From Flavivirga jejuensis (GTDB lineage Bacteria; Bacteroidota; Bacteroidia; Flavobacteriales; Flavobacteriaceae), in NCBI RefSeq assembly GCF_030540765.1, contig NZ_JAUOEL010000001.1:62001-126000 (forward strand): a stretch of 64,000 nucleotides of DNA. The letters are read 5' to 3'. The position numbers and the translations under genes are program-made. The notes beneath the pieces were generated by a model. It was not told where the DNA came from. It saw only the letters and a program-made list of their open reading frames with translations, and did not search any database. Positions 28,497 through 37,055 of the stretch are shown one piece after another; position 1 is the first letter of the stretch; each line of letters opens with the position of its first letter.

Positions 28497-28665
28497 TTAT
28501 CGTTTTATGCTTAGGGTTTAGTTTGCTGTATTAGTTTATATAGCTTAGAGTTTGTAGGGAAAATAACTTAAAAAAGATGTGGGTACACCGTAGCTGCCCG
28601 CAAAGGCTGGGATAGTTAGTTTCAAAAAAAACCTACTAATCTTATTTAGATTTAATAAAAATAAC
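28497..28665. other. Intergenic sequence, nothing recognised
   Basis: AT-rich sequence between the dispersed repeat and the promoter of the small Cys-rich gene. No gene or clear structure was seen. Confidence 0.3.
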
Positions 28666-28673
28666 TACTTTTG
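28666..28673 (+). promoter_or_regulatory. -7 promoter element of the small Cys-rich gene
   Basis: TACTTTTG, an exact TAnnTTTG match, 28 nt before the TTG start at 28702. Confidence 0.5.
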
Positions 28674-28701
28674 CTCAGAGTTTAAATCTTTGATTTTTAT
28701 T

Positions 28702-28863
28702 TTGGGCAAAAAGAAGCAAAAAAAGGCAATTAAAAAATTAAGAGACTTAGGTCTTGTTACTACAGATAAAGTAAAAAGTAGTTGCTGCAAAAAGTTTAAA
28801 AAAGGGGAGGCAAAGCGATGTAAAAAGTGTCCTTGTTTCGATTTGCTTAAAAAAGTAGCTTAA
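28702..28863 (+). CDS. Small basic Cys-rich protein (53 residues)
   Basis: The frame starts at a TTG (28702; another in-frame TTG lies 12 bp upstream) and runs to TAA at 28863. The protein is very lysine-rich at the start (MGKKKQKKAIKKLRDLGLV) and has the Cys pattern SSCCKKFKKGEAKRCKKCPC, five cysteines that could bind a metal. I recall similar short proteins with a CCKKFKKG...RCKxCPCFD core in Bacteroidota. A good -7 element precedes it. Function is unknown. Confidence 0.7.
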   Translation: MGKKKQKKAIKKLRDLGLVTTDKVKSSCCKKFKKGEAKRCKKCPCFDLLKKVA

Positions 28864-28890
28864 ATACTTATAAGCATAATGGTTAATGTG

Positions 28891-29226
28891 CTATTTAACA
28901 ATCAACCTTTTAGTTTCTAGTTTACCACTTTCATTTGTAACCTGTATAAGATAGATACCACTTTTTAACTCAGATACACCAATTTTTATAATACTCTTGT
29001 TAAAAACGTAATCGGCTACAGATTTACCTAAAACATCGATAATTTCAATACGTTTAATTTTTTGAGTGCCTAAAACAAACAACTCATCCTCTACGGGATT
29101 TGGGTAAAATGTAAATATGCTAACCTTTGTATTTCCATTTTCTACACTGCCATTTTCTTTTTTTTCTTGAGAAAAAGACATATTATAAACTAGGAAAACT
29201 AAAATTAAACAGGAGGTGTTTTTCAT
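28891..29226 (-). CDS. Small secreted protein consisting mainly of a T9SS sorting domain
   Basis: The 111-residue protein has a signal peptide (MKNTSCLILVFLVYNMSFSQ), about 15 polar residues, and then a complete type A T9SS C-terminal domain: FTFYPNPVEDELFV, IEIIDVLGKSV, LKSGIYLIQV and the terminal KRLIVK. There is no cargo domain, so either it is a remnant of a larger secreted protein or a minimal surface peptide. It converges with the Cys-rich small gene. Confidence 0.85.
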   Translation of the reverse strand: MKNTSCLILVFLVYNMSFSQEKKENGSVENGNTKVSIFTFYPNPVEDELFVLGTQKIKRIEIIDVLGKSVADYVFNKSIIKIGVSELKSGIYLIQVTNESGKLETKRLIVK

Positions 29227-29498
29227 GTTAAGGGTATTTGTTTTTGGTATAAGTGGTTTACTGTTAACGAAATATGGAAAGGTTAATTATATGTATAATT
29301 GACTAAACCCGAATTTTTGACACTTTAGTAAAAAACTTTTAGCTTAAAAACTCATTACTATTAGTGACCCATTTAATTAATTGGTGTCTTATACTTAAAC
29401 GATTGATTGAAAATATCTTCGGAAAAATCATATAAAAAAACATCTAAAAACAAGTTCTAAATCGTAAATACCTTATGATATTTACTAAATTTAAATTT

Positions 29499-29969
29499 AT
29501 GAAAAATACACTTCTTTTTTTTATTGCAATTAGTTTTATGTCCTGCGGAACATCAAAAATCGTAAGGAATTCAAAAAAAGTAATTAAAGGCGATTGGTTA
29601 CTACACTCTATAGCTTATAGTGAAAAAGGAACCTATAATGTTAATTTGCTTAATGATGCCTCAAAAGAGTGCTTTGAGGGAAGTACATGGCAGTTTGTTC
29701 CTAATAACAATACAGGGATTTATAACATTAACAAGTCTAGCTGCTCAAGTGGCGCTCGCAATTTTGTATTTACTATTCAAGAAATTGATACACAAACTGG
29801 ACTTTACGATTTTCTACTTAAGCCGACCAATGAGAAATATAAATCTGAAACCAATCAAGGCTTTCGATTAAATTTAACGGCATTGTCTGACGTAGCGATG
29901 GAATGGGAACAAACCGTACGAGTTGATGGTAAACCTTTTACAATTACAATGAATTTTAATAAACAATAA
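29499..29969 (+). CDS. Lipocalin-like lipoprotein
   Basis: Starting at the ATG 29499 the 156-residue protein has a lipoprotein signal (MKNTLLFFIAISFMSCG). The body has the features of small lipocalin-like domains common in Bacteroidota: an early GDWLLHSI block (the G-x-W of the first strand), TWQFVPNNNTGIY, and a repeated strand pattern. It lies 4 bp before an OmpA-family gene and is co-transcribed with it, which suggests an outer-membrane or periplasmic location. Confidence 0.75.
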   Translation: MKNTLLFFIAISFMSCGTSKIVRNSKKVIKGDWLLHSIAYSEKGTYNVNLLNDASKECFEGSTWQFVPNNNTGIYNINKSSCSSGARNFVFTIQEIDTQTGLYDFLLKPTNEKYKSETNQGFRLNLTALSDVAMEWEQTVRVDGKPFTITMNFNKQ

Positions 29970-29973
29970 AATA

Positions 29974-30678
29974 ATGAAGACACTTTTAAATAAAATCGGA
30001 TTAATATTTTTAACACTTGTTTTAACTGCGAGTTTAACTAATTGTAAAGCCATACAAAATGCTAACAATAAACAAAAAGGTGCTGTAATAGGTGCTACTG
30101 GTGGTGCCATATTAGGTGCTATTATTGGAAATAACATAGGTAAAGGCGGAAATGGTGAATTAGGTGCAGTAATAGGAGGTGTTGTTGGTGGTGGCGCAGG
30201 TGTGCTTATTGGTAACAAAATGGATAAACAGGCACAAAAAATAGAAGAAGAGATTCCTGGAGCTCAAGTAGAGCGTGTAGATGACGGTATCGTTGTTACT
30301 TTTGATGAGAATAGTGGTGTTTATTTTGATACGAATAAGTACAATGTAAATAGTGCATCTCAACAAACACTAAGTAAACTTATAAGTGTTTTTAAAGAAT
30401 ATCCAGATACTAATATATTGGTCGTTGGGCATACAGATAGCGCTGGATCGGAAGATTATAACATGACGCTTTCAAAAAACAGAGCTAATGCTGTTACTAA
30501 TTATTTAACAGGAAAAGGATTAAGCAGCGGGCGGTTTACAACGAATTGGTTTGGTGAAACTCAGCCAATGCATGATAACACAACTTCTGAAGGACGTGCA
30601 AAAAACAGACGTGTAAATATTGCTATTGTTCCTAATGAAAAAATGATAGATGAGGCAAAAGAGCAAGCAGGAAATTAA
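29974..30678 (+). CDS. OmpA-family lipoprotein with glycine zipper
   Basis: The 234-residue protein has a lipoprotein signal (LTASLTNC), then a glycine-zipper segment (GAVIGATGGAILGAIIGNNIG and GAVIGGVVGGGAGVLIG, about 36-82), then a C-terminal OmpA peptidoglycan-binding domain (about 105-225) with NILVVGHTDSAGSEDYN and RAKNRRVNIAI. It should tether the outer membrane to peptidoglycan. A strong terminator follows at 30701. Confidence 0.93.
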   Translation: MKTLLNKIGLIFLTLVLTASLTNCKAIQNANNKQKGAVIGATGGAILGAIIGNNIGKGGNGELGAVIGGVVGGGAGVLIGNKMDKQAQKIEEEIPGAQVERVDDGIVVTFDENSGVYFDTNKYNVNSASQQTLSKLISVFKEYPDTNILVVGHTDSAGSEDYNMTLSKNRANAVTNYLTGKGLSSGRFTTNWFGETQPMHDNTTSEGRAKNRRVNIAIVPNEKMIDEAKEQAGN

Positions 30679-30700
30679 AAAGATTAAATAAATTTGTATA

Positions 30701-30741
30701 AATCTCGTTTTCAATGTTATTTTGAAAACGAGATTTTTTTT
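30701..30741 (+). terminator. Intrinsic terminator after the OmpA lipoprotein gene
   Basis: AATCTCGTTTTCAA and TTGAAAACGAGATT form a perfect 14-bp stem with a 7-nt loop, followed by eight T. One of the clearest terminators in the window. Confidence 0.95.
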
Positions 30742-30758
30742 ACTAAAAAACAACTTTG

Positions 30759-32885
30759 ATGATCGACCTACTACAATTTATTACCTCTCAAACAAGCTTA
30801 CCAGAAACCAGTATTAAAAATACGGTTCAACTTCTTAATGAAGACTGTACCATACCATTTATTTCACGTTACCGAAAGGAACACACAGGAAATTTGGATG
30901 AGGTTCAAATTGGGGAGATTGTAAAATATAAAGAAGAATTTGAAGCTTTAGAAAAACGAAAAATGGCCATTTTAAAAGCACTAGAAGAGCAAGGTGTTTT
31001 AACTCCAGAATTAAAGCAGAAAATAACAACTACTTCAGATTTAATAACACTTGAGGATATATACTTACCTTTCAAGAAAAGCCGAAAAACGAAAGCTGAA
31101 ACAGCTCGTAAAAATGGATTGGAGCCTTTAGCTAAGATTATTATGAGTCAGAATGCAAATGATGTCGAATCGATTGCTTTTAAATATATAAAAGGAGCTA
31201 TAGATTCGGTTGAAGATGCTTTGGAGGGCGCACGACATATTATTGCCGAATGGGTAAACGAGCGTACCGATATTAGAAACAATATTCGTTATCAGTTAGA
31301 ACGTTTTGCAATGATTTCCACGAAAGTGATAAAAACAAAGGTAGATGATGAAGCGGCTCAAAAATTTAGAGATTATTTTGATTGGTCTGAGAGCTTAAGT
31401 AGAATCCCCTCACATAGGTTACTAGCTATTTTAAGAGCAGAAAAAGAAGGTTTTATTCGCGTTAAAATAGAAATTGATAACGATAAGGCTTTAGATAAAA
31501 TTGAAAGTAGAATTATTCGCAGCAATAATGAGTGTGCAGACCAAATAGAGCTAGCGATTAAAGATGCATATAAACGTTTGTTGTTACCATCCTTAAGTAA
31601 CGAAGCACTACAAATAGCTAAGGATAAAGCAGATGAGTCTGCTATTAATGTGTTTACAAAAAATTTGAAGCAGTTATTGTTAGGATCTCCGTTAGGTGAA
31701 AAACGCATCTTGGCTATCGATCCTGGATTTAGATCAGGTTGTAAAGTGGTGTGTTTAGATGCCCAAGGACAATTAAAGTATAATGAAACCATATATCCGC
31801 ATCCGCCAAAAAGTGATTCTACAGGCGCTATGAAAAAAATAAGCTCATTGGCAGATGCTTATAAAATTGAGGCCATTGCTATTGGAAACGGAACTGCATC
31901 ACGAGAAACGGAAGCGTTAATTAGAAAGATCCATTTTAAAAACGAGATTCAAGTTTTTGTGGTAAGTGAGGCAGGTGCTAGTATTTATTCAGCATCAAAG
32001 ATAGCACGTGAAGAGTTTCCAGATTACGATGTTACGGTAAGAGGTTCGGTGTCTATTGGACGTCGTTTACAAGATCCTTTAGCAGAATTGGTTAAGATTG
32101 ATGCAAAATCTATTGGAGTTGGACAATATCAACATGATGTAGACCAGGCAAAACTTCAAAAATCGTTAGGTGGTGTTGTGGAACATTGTGTGAATTCGGT
32201 TGGTGTGAACATTAATACGGCAAGTAAAAGTTTATTAAGTTACGTGTCTGGGATTGGTCCTAAATTGGCGGAAAATATTTTTAATTTTCGTAATGAAAAT
32301 GGGGTGTTCACATCAAGAAACGCTATTAAAAAAGTACCACGTTTAGGAGGTAAGGCTTTTGAGCAGAGTGCCGCTTTTTTAAGAATTAAAGAAGCTAAAA
32401 ACCCGTTAGACGATTCTGCTGTGCATCCAGAAAGTTATACTGTGGTTACTAAAATGGCTAAAGATTTAGGTAAAAGTATACAGGATGTTATTGGCAATGC
32501 AGAACTTCTTAAAAAAATAGATTTAAAAAAGTATTGTACAGAATCCGTTGGGTTACCAACACTTCAAGATATTGTTAAAGAACTCGAAAAACCAGGCCTA
32601 GATATTAGAGAGCAAGCAAAAGTATTTACGTTTAATCAGAATATAAAAACTATTTCAGATCTAAGAGAGGGACAGTTACTACCTGGTATTGTAAATAATA
32701 TTACCAATTTTGGCTGTTTTGTAGATGTTGGAATTAAAGAAAGCGGATTGATTCATGTATCAAACCTATCAGACTCTTTTGTGAAAGATGTTAACGAGCA
32801 TGTAAGCTTGCATCAACAGATTATAGTAAAAGTGTTAGAGGTTGATATTCCGCGAAAGCGTATTCAGTTAAAATTGCATAAATAA
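30759..32885 (+). CDS. tex: Tex-family RNA-binding protein
   Basis: The 708-residue protein has the Tex layout: N-terminal helical region with PFISRYRKEHTGNLDE, a YqgF/RNase H-like domain (LAIDPGFRSGCKVVCLD, about 325-420), a helix-hairpin-helix region (VSGIGPKLAENI), and a C-terminal S1 RNA-binding domain (about 640-708, GIVNNITNFGCFVDVGIKES). I choose the ATG at 30759, not the TTG just before it. Tex acts in transcription and RNA metabolism; the exact role varies between species. Confidence 0.95.
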   Translation: MIDLLQFITSQTSLPETSIKNTVQLLNEDCTIPFISRYRKEHTGNLDEVQIGEIVKYKEEFEALEKRKMAILKALEEQGVLTPELKQKITTTSDLITLEDIYLPFKKSRKTKAETARKNGLEPLAKIIMSQNANDVESIAFKYIKGAIDSVEDALEGARHIIAEWVNERTDIRNNIRYQLERFAMISTKVIKTKVDDEAAQKFRDYFDWSESLSRIPSHRLLAILRAEKEGFIRVKIEIDNDKALDKIESRIIRSNNECADQIELAIKDAYKRLLLPSLSNEALQIAKDKADESAINVFTKNLKQLLLGSPLGEKRILAIDPGFRSGCKVVCLDAQGQLKYNETIYPHPPKSDSTGAMKKISSLADAYKIEAIAIGNGTASRETEALIRKIHFKNEIQVFVVSEAGASIYSASKIAREEFPDYDVTVRGSVSIGRRLQDPLAELVKIDAKSIGVGQYQHDVDQAKLQKSLGGVVEHCVNSVGVNINTASKSLLSYVSGIGPKLAENIFNFRNENGVFTSRNAIKKVPRLGGKAFEQSAAFLRIKEAKNPLDDSAVHPESYTVVTKMAKDLGKSIQDVIGNAELLKKIDLKKYCTESVGLPTLQDIVKELEKPGLDIREQAKVFTFNQNIKTISDLREGQLLPGIVNNITNFGCFVDVGIKESGLIHVSNLSDSFVKDVNEHVSLHQQIIVKVLEVDIPRKRIQLKLHK

Positions 32886-32895
32886 TTTTAATACC

Positions 32896-32937
32896 CATAT
32901 CGTATAAAGGATATTTTAATGCCCTTTATACGATATG
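32896..32937 (+). terminator. Inverted repeat after tex, probable terminator
   Basis: CATATCGTATAAAGG and CCTTTATACGATATG form a perfect 15-bp stem around a 12-nt loop, 10 bp after the tex stop. The following tract (AACTTTTTATAT) is only moderately T-rich. Confidence 0.65.
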
Positions 32938-33075
32938 AACTTTTTATATAAAGTACTTTGAAGTTTAAATCTGTTAAACTATTACTTCACTTGTAAAATG
33001 CTATTCCATTAAATATTAAAGCTTTTATTGAAATTAATTATGATTGCTAGTTAGTATTTGCACCTTCTGGTTGTA

Positions 33076-33615
33076 TTATCTTTTTCGTGAATAATGATTT
33101 TGTACAACCTCATTTAAAAAAACGTTAGATGCTACATGTTCAAATTTTAATTCTTTTGGTAATTCGGAAAACAATGGACTTCCTCCACCTAACAAAATAG
33201 GTATCGTTGTAATTATTAATTCATCAATCAAGTCTTCTTTTAGGAACTCTTGAATCGTTTTCCCGCCATCAATATAAAGTTGATTGTATCCTTTTTGATG
33301 TATTGTTTTTAAAACTTCGCTTAAAGATCCTTTTACTAACGCTGCTTTCTCTTTGTAATCATCTGGAATGGATTCAATAGTGTTACTTATTACAAAAACA
33401 GGTATGGTATAAGGCCAATCACAATCGAAATTACAAACCGTTTCAAAAGTTATTCTTCCCATTACAATGGCATCAACTTGTGACATGAATTTTTTATACC
33501 CCATATCAATTTGGTCTGGGTTTGGAGTAGCTTGTAGCCAATCTAATCCTCCTTTTTTATCGGCTATGTAACCGTCTAAGCTTCTTCCAATAAATACGAT
33601 ATTTCTTTTATCCAT
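33076..33615 (-). CDS. Dihydrofolate-reductase-family (RibD C-terminal-like) protein
   Basis: The 179-residue protein has the fold signatures of the DHFR/RibD-C superfamily: NIVFIGRSLDGYIADKKGGLDW at the start, AIVMGRITFETV (the M-G-R-x-T-[FY]-E block), LYIDGGKTIQEFL and ITTIPILLGGGSPLF. Such stand-alone proteins are NAD(P)H-binding reductases of unknown substrate. It is co-oriented with the AraC regulator 66 bp upstream. Confidence 0.9.
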   Translation of the reverse strand: MDKRNIVFIGRSLDGYIADKKGGLDWLQATPNPDQIDMGYKKFMSQVDAIVMGRITFETVCNFDCDWPYTIPVFVISNTIESIPDDYKEKAALVKGSLSEVLKTIHQKGYNQLYIDGGKTIQEFLKEDLIDELIITTIPILLGGGSPLFSELPKELKFEHVASNVFLNEVVQNHYSRKR

Positions 33616-33681
33616 AACATGTAAGTTTAAAAATTAAGATGCAAAGGTCTCTTATATGCAGGAGTTAAAATTGTACAGAAT

Positions 33682-34437
33682 TTACCTTTGCCCATATTTT
33701 GAAAATTCTTTTGGAGTATAGCCACAAAAATTCTTAAATGTTTTAATAAAATGGGATTGATCATAAAATCCAGAATCTAAGCCAATTTCAACTAGCCTGT
33801 TCGATTTATTGTTTTGGAGTAATTTAATTGCGGCATTTACTTTTTTAAGTTTTAAATAATCACGCGGCGTTAGTAAATAAAGCCTTTTAAATTTTTGAAT
33901 AAAACTTTTTTGAGAAATAGAAATGGATCGATTAAAATCTTTTAAAGTACCTTTTTCTAATAAGTTTGATGAGATGTATTGCTCAAATTTGATTAAGTCA
34001 GAATCTATTTGTAGGTTATCAAAAAGCCCTAATAAATGATGTTCTATAGTTTTAAAATCTGGATTTTCACTATCAAAAAGAGATTCATACAGTATTTCTG
34101 AAACCCGATCCATTGCTCGAGTTCCGAATTTATCAATCAACATTCCATAAGAAAAAGGCTTTAGAATAAATCCAACACTTCTGTAAGTTCCCGATACTTT
34201 AGTTTGAAATGGTTCTGTTTTTAATCCCGATATTATTTGATGCCCATTTTTGTTAATGGTGTTCTCTATATTTTGTCCTTTAACCTGGAAGTTATCACCG
34301 TAGTTGAAAATAAGTTCTGTAAATAATGCAGCATGATGGCTTGACTTCAAATTTAAACTTGAAGCTTTTCCTATCCAGATTGAATCTACAAATTGATTAA
34401 GAGGATAATTAGGGTGATATGTTTTCTCAGCAATCAA
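33682..34437 (-). CDS. AraC-family regulator (DUF6597-like N-terminus)
   Basis: The 251-residue protein has an N-terminal domain with FVDSIWIGKA and ELIFNYGDNF, seen in AraC proteins of the DUF6597 type, and a C-terminal AraC HTH (about 150-250, SISQKSFIQKFKRLYLLTPRDYLK and IGLDSGFYDQSHFIKTF). The only available start is a TTG at 34437, which overlaps the stop of a 16-codon reading frame upstream. It probably regulates the downstream DHFR-like gene. Confidence 0.82.
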   Translation of the reverse strand: MIAEKTYHPNYPLNQFVDSIWIGKASSLNLKSSHHAALFTELIFNYGDNFQVKGQNIENTINKNGHQIISGLKTEPFQTKVSGTYRSVGFILKPFSYGMLIDKFGTRAMDRVSEILYESLFDSENPDFKTIEHHLLGLFDNLQIDSDLIKFEQYISSNLLEKGTLKDFNRSISISQKSFIQKFKRLYLLTPRDYLKLKKVNAAIKLLQNNKSNRLVEIGLDSGFYDQSHFIKTFKNFCGYTPKEFSKYGQR

Positions 34438-34484
34438 TTTCTGTGTCGCTGGATGCCTTTTTTTGAATCTTTTCCTTTAGCCAT
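34434..34484 (-). other. 16-codon reading frame overlapping the AraC start (remnant or leader peptide)
   Basis: An ATG at 34484 opens MAKGKDSKKGIQRHRN and stops with a TGA that overlaps the TTG start of the AraC gene. The first nine residues match my memory of the conserved start of a small lysine-rich protein of flavobacteria (MAKGKDSKK...), so this may be a truncated copy of that gene. Alternatively it serves as a coupled leader peptide. Confidence 0.35.
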
Positions 34485-34972
34485 AATATTATTAATTGAA
34501 TTTTAAAATTCGATTTTACTAATATAGGGCTAAATAAAGTACAATATTTGGTATAAGAGTCGTGTGGTTTTATGTACGAGAACTTTTTTTGTCCCGTAAC
34601 GTTTTTTAGCGTGAAGGAAAATAGACGTACCGAAGTTGTGTTGACCTTTGATTAATCGCTAACTACAACATTGTTTTAGGAAAGCTGTTAACGTCCAGCT
34701 TTTATTTTTTCAATTTCTTCAAATAGATACTTTGGGCTTAAAACAGGCTAATAAAGAGAATCCCTTTCTGCTATTGCTTATAATTAAAGACCTACTTGAA
34801 ATTTACTTCTATAACAGTGTAAAGTAATGTAGAAACCGCATGCCTTTAGGGGCTAAATTAAACTAGTATAAGAAGCTCTATTTTAAATTACGACAGTTCG
34901 TTCAAAGTAAAATAAAGCTTCTTAAAAAGGAATTATAGAATTCCATTTAGTCTAAATAATTGAAAAATTTAT
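34485..34972. other. Intergenic region, 488 bp, nothing firm
   Basis: No gene was recognised. A perfect palindrome GAATTTTAAAATTC lies at 34498-34511. No promoter or terminator could be assigned with confidence. Confidence 0.3.
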
Positions 34973-35746
34973 CTAGTTTAACTCAGGTAAGTCCATAAGA
35001 CTATAAATACTTGGGATGACCTTATCGGGATGATAAGCGAAATTATTAAGATCTTCTTTTTTAGTACCTCCTGAAAGAACAAGTATAGATTTATAACCCA
35101 TTTCTACTCCACCAATGATATCTGTTTCCATAGTGTCTCCAATCATAAATGTATTTTCTGTTCTCACTCCCAATTCTTTCCTTGCTTCTCTAAACATAAT
35201 AGGGCTTGGTTTTCCCATAGAGAATGCTTTTTTTCCAGTAGCTGTTTCTAGCATGGCTACTATAGCACCGCAACCTGGTCTTATACCATCTACAACAGGG
35301 CAATTAGGGTCTAAATTTGTAGCGATTAATTTTGCTCCCTTCATAATCATTTTTGTAGCTGCTTCTATCATATTCATATTGAAAGAAGTGCCTTCTCCAA
35401 CAATTACGTAATCTGGATCTGAATCACTGTTTGCTATATTGTTGTCGTGCAAAGCATTCATAAGTCCAGAATCTCCAATGACATATGCGCTACCATTTGG
35501 TTTTTGTTTGGCAAGAAACCTTGCAGTGGCAGTGGCACATGTAAATACATTAGATTCGGTTACATCAATTCCCATTTTGCTCAATTTTAATTTTACATCT
35601 CTTCTTGAACGTTGTGAATTATTTGTGATGAATAGAAAAGGTATTTTTTTTTCTTGCAGTTTTTTGATAAATAAATCTGCTCCTTTAATTAACTCTTTTC
35701 CTTTATAGATGACACCATCCATATCTATTAAAAATCCTATATCCAT
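34973..35746 (-). CDS. HAD-IIA family sugar phosphatase (NagD-like)
   Basis: The 257-residue hydrolase has the HAD motifs FLIDMDGVIY (nucleophile Asp), FITNNSQRSRRD (motif II), GKPSPIMFREA (Lys of motif III) and FMIGDTMETDIIGGVEMGY (motif IV). The large C2b cap lies between motifs II and III, as in NagD/phosphoglycolate phosphatases. It removes phosphate from a small metabolite that cannot be identified here. A TAnnTTTG element lies 28 bp upstream. Confidence 0.92.
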   Translation of the reverse strand: MDIGFLIDMDGVIYKGKELIKGADLFIKKLQEKKIPFLFITNNSQRSRRDVKLKLSKMGIDVTESNVFTCATATARFLAKQKPNGSAYVIGDSGLMNALHDNNIANSDSDPDYVIVGEGTSFNMNMIEAATKMIMKGAKLIATNLDPNCPVVDGIRPGCGAIVAMLETATGKKAFSMGKPSPIMFREARKELGVRTENTFMIGDTMETDIIGGVEMGYKSILVLSGGTKKEDLNNFAYHPDKVIPSIYSLMDLPELN

Positions 35747-35773
35747 TATATCCTTTTATGTTTATTTATTACA

Positions 35774-35781
35774 CAAAGTTA
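35774..35781 (-). promoter_or_regulatory. -7 promoter element of the HAD phosphatase gene
   Basis: Minus strand TAACTTTG, an exact TAnnTTTG match, 28 nt before the ATG at 35746. Confidence 0.55.
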
Positions 35782-36012
35782 GTATTAATCGAAAGGCTTA
35801 AAAACATCAAAACTTGCAAAATTATATGGTATATTAACTTTTGTTTGTGGCTTGTGCCCTGTTTTGTTTTCAAATAAGCATAGTTTCGCATCAATAGTGA
35901 TTCTTGTTTTTTTACATTGTTTATTGGTTTCAACCGTAGTTAAAAGGACGTGTTTTAGTGTTTTTAGCTTCTAACAATTTTGTAAGTCTTTTTCATTCCT
36001 AAATTAATCTTA

Positions 36013-36020
36013 TAGTTTTG
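36013..36020 (+). promoter_or_regulatory. -7 promoter element of the VOC gene
   Basis: TAGTTTTG, an exact TAnnTTTG match, 14 nt before the ATG at 36034. Confidence 0.55.
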
Positions 36021-36033
36021 TCGAAAACAAAAT

Positions 36034-36492
36034 ATGAACTTATCTGATAATATAATTGCTTTTCATCATTATGCTATAAAAGCACAGAATTTTCAAACCA
36101 CTATCAATTTTTATGAGAAATTAGGTTTTAGTCTTGTCCATGATTGGTCTCTTCCGGAATATAATTTAAAAAAAGGAGCAATACTTTATAGTTTGAAAAC
36201 AAATACTTACATAGAGGTTTTTGATAAAAATGCAGAAATACCTACTCAAGGAAGAAAAAGAGGTGAAGACGAAGAGTTTATTGAAAATTCAATTTTACAT
36301 ATTTGTTTTGTAGTTAAGGATGCAGAGAAGGCAAGAATTTCTGCTATAGAAGCAGGTGCAAAAGATTTAAGCGGAGGAGTTTTAAATATAGACTTACTTA
36401 ATATTCGAAAAAAGGTGAATGTTACAAATAGTATTGTGTTTAGTCCAAATGGGGAAGTAATAGAATTTTTAGAACATGTTAGTTTTGATTAA
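36034..36492 (+). CDS. VOC-family (glyoxalase-like) protein
   Basis: The 152-residue protein has the vicinal-oxygen-chelate fold: IAFHHYAIKAQNFQTTINFYEKLGF at the start, then TYIEVFDK, then ILHICFVVKDAEKARISAIEAG and the closing strand VFSPNGEVIEFLE. Metal ligands are likely His11 and the Glu residues of EVF and EFLE. The substrate is unknown. Its 3' end overlaps the convergent HxlR gene by 14 bp. Confidence 0.88.
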   Translation: MNLSDNIIAFHHYAIKAQNFQTTINFYEKLGFSLVHDWSLPEYNLKKGAILYSLKTNTYIEVFDKNAEIPTQGRKRGEDEEFIENSILHICFVVKDAEKARISAIEAGAKDLSGGVLNIDLLNIRKKVNVTNSIVFSPNGEVIEFLEHVSFD

Positions 36493-36805
36493 GTGTTTTG
36501 AATAGGACTAAAATGGTTATAAATTTGTCTCCTTTTTCAGTTAAAAAATAAGTAGATTCTAATTTGCTTTTTTTGTTTCCAATTATTTCATCTTTTTTCA
36601 ATTCATTTAACTGTTTAGCTAAAATTCTGTCTGTTATATTTGGTAATATAACTTTAAAATCAGAATACTTTAGGTGATTTTCAGATAATGCAAAAATTAT
36701 AGAGAGTTTCCATCTTCCTGTTATTTGAGATAGGACTTTATGAGCACTACAGAAGTTCTCTAATGTCTTATTATTTATAAAATTCGTTGAGTTTTCTTTG
36801 CGCAT
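36479..36805 (-). CDS. HxlR-family winged-helix regulator
   Basis: The 108-residue protein has the HxlR pattern: a Cys near the N-terminus (FCSAHKVLSQITGRWKLSII), KYSDFKVILPNITDRILAKQLNEL as recognition region, and YFLTEKGDKF wing. Such regulators often sense redox or aldehyde stress. It overlaps the VOC gene tail to tail, so the pair may form a small stress module. The upstream region holds a hairpin TTGTGC-ctgtt-GCACAA (36828-36844) related to the ends of the MITE described at 37899. Confidence 0.88.
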   Translation of the reverse strand: MRKENSTNFINNKTLENFCSAHKVLSQITGRWKLSIIFALSENHLKYSDFKVILPNITDRILAKQLNELKKDEIIGNKKSKLESTYFLTEKGDKFITILVLFKTLNQN

Positions 36806-37028
36806 TTTTTAGCTTCTAGGTAAGGTTGTGCCTGTTGCACAAGACCAATATAAAGATAAAGAGATTATTTAAACATAAATATCTTAATAAGACTTTATAT
36901 AAGGTTTTTAACAAACCTTTAAATTTGAAAACAAACAAAACAAGAATTTCTAAAAAATAAAGCTCCTTAAAAAGAAGCTTTTGAGTTAATTTTTACGTTT
37001 TTTAGTGTCTTGTGTAACGATTACCATT

Positions 37029-37036
37029 GTTAGCAG
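37029..37036 (-). other. 3' core (R''-like) of the methyltransferase cassette
   Basis: On the minus strand CTGCTAAC lies just after the methyltransferase gene and is the complement of the cassette start GTTAGCAA at 37770-37763. It would be the 5' arm of an attC-like site whose other arm is lost or too diverged to delimit. Confidence 0.5.
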
Positions 37037-37055
37037 TTCTTGTTTTTCTATTCAA

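Noticed and set aside
30160-30366. Minus-strand frame under the OmpA gene
   Set aside because: Antisense shadow of a clear OmpA-domain gene; no family features.
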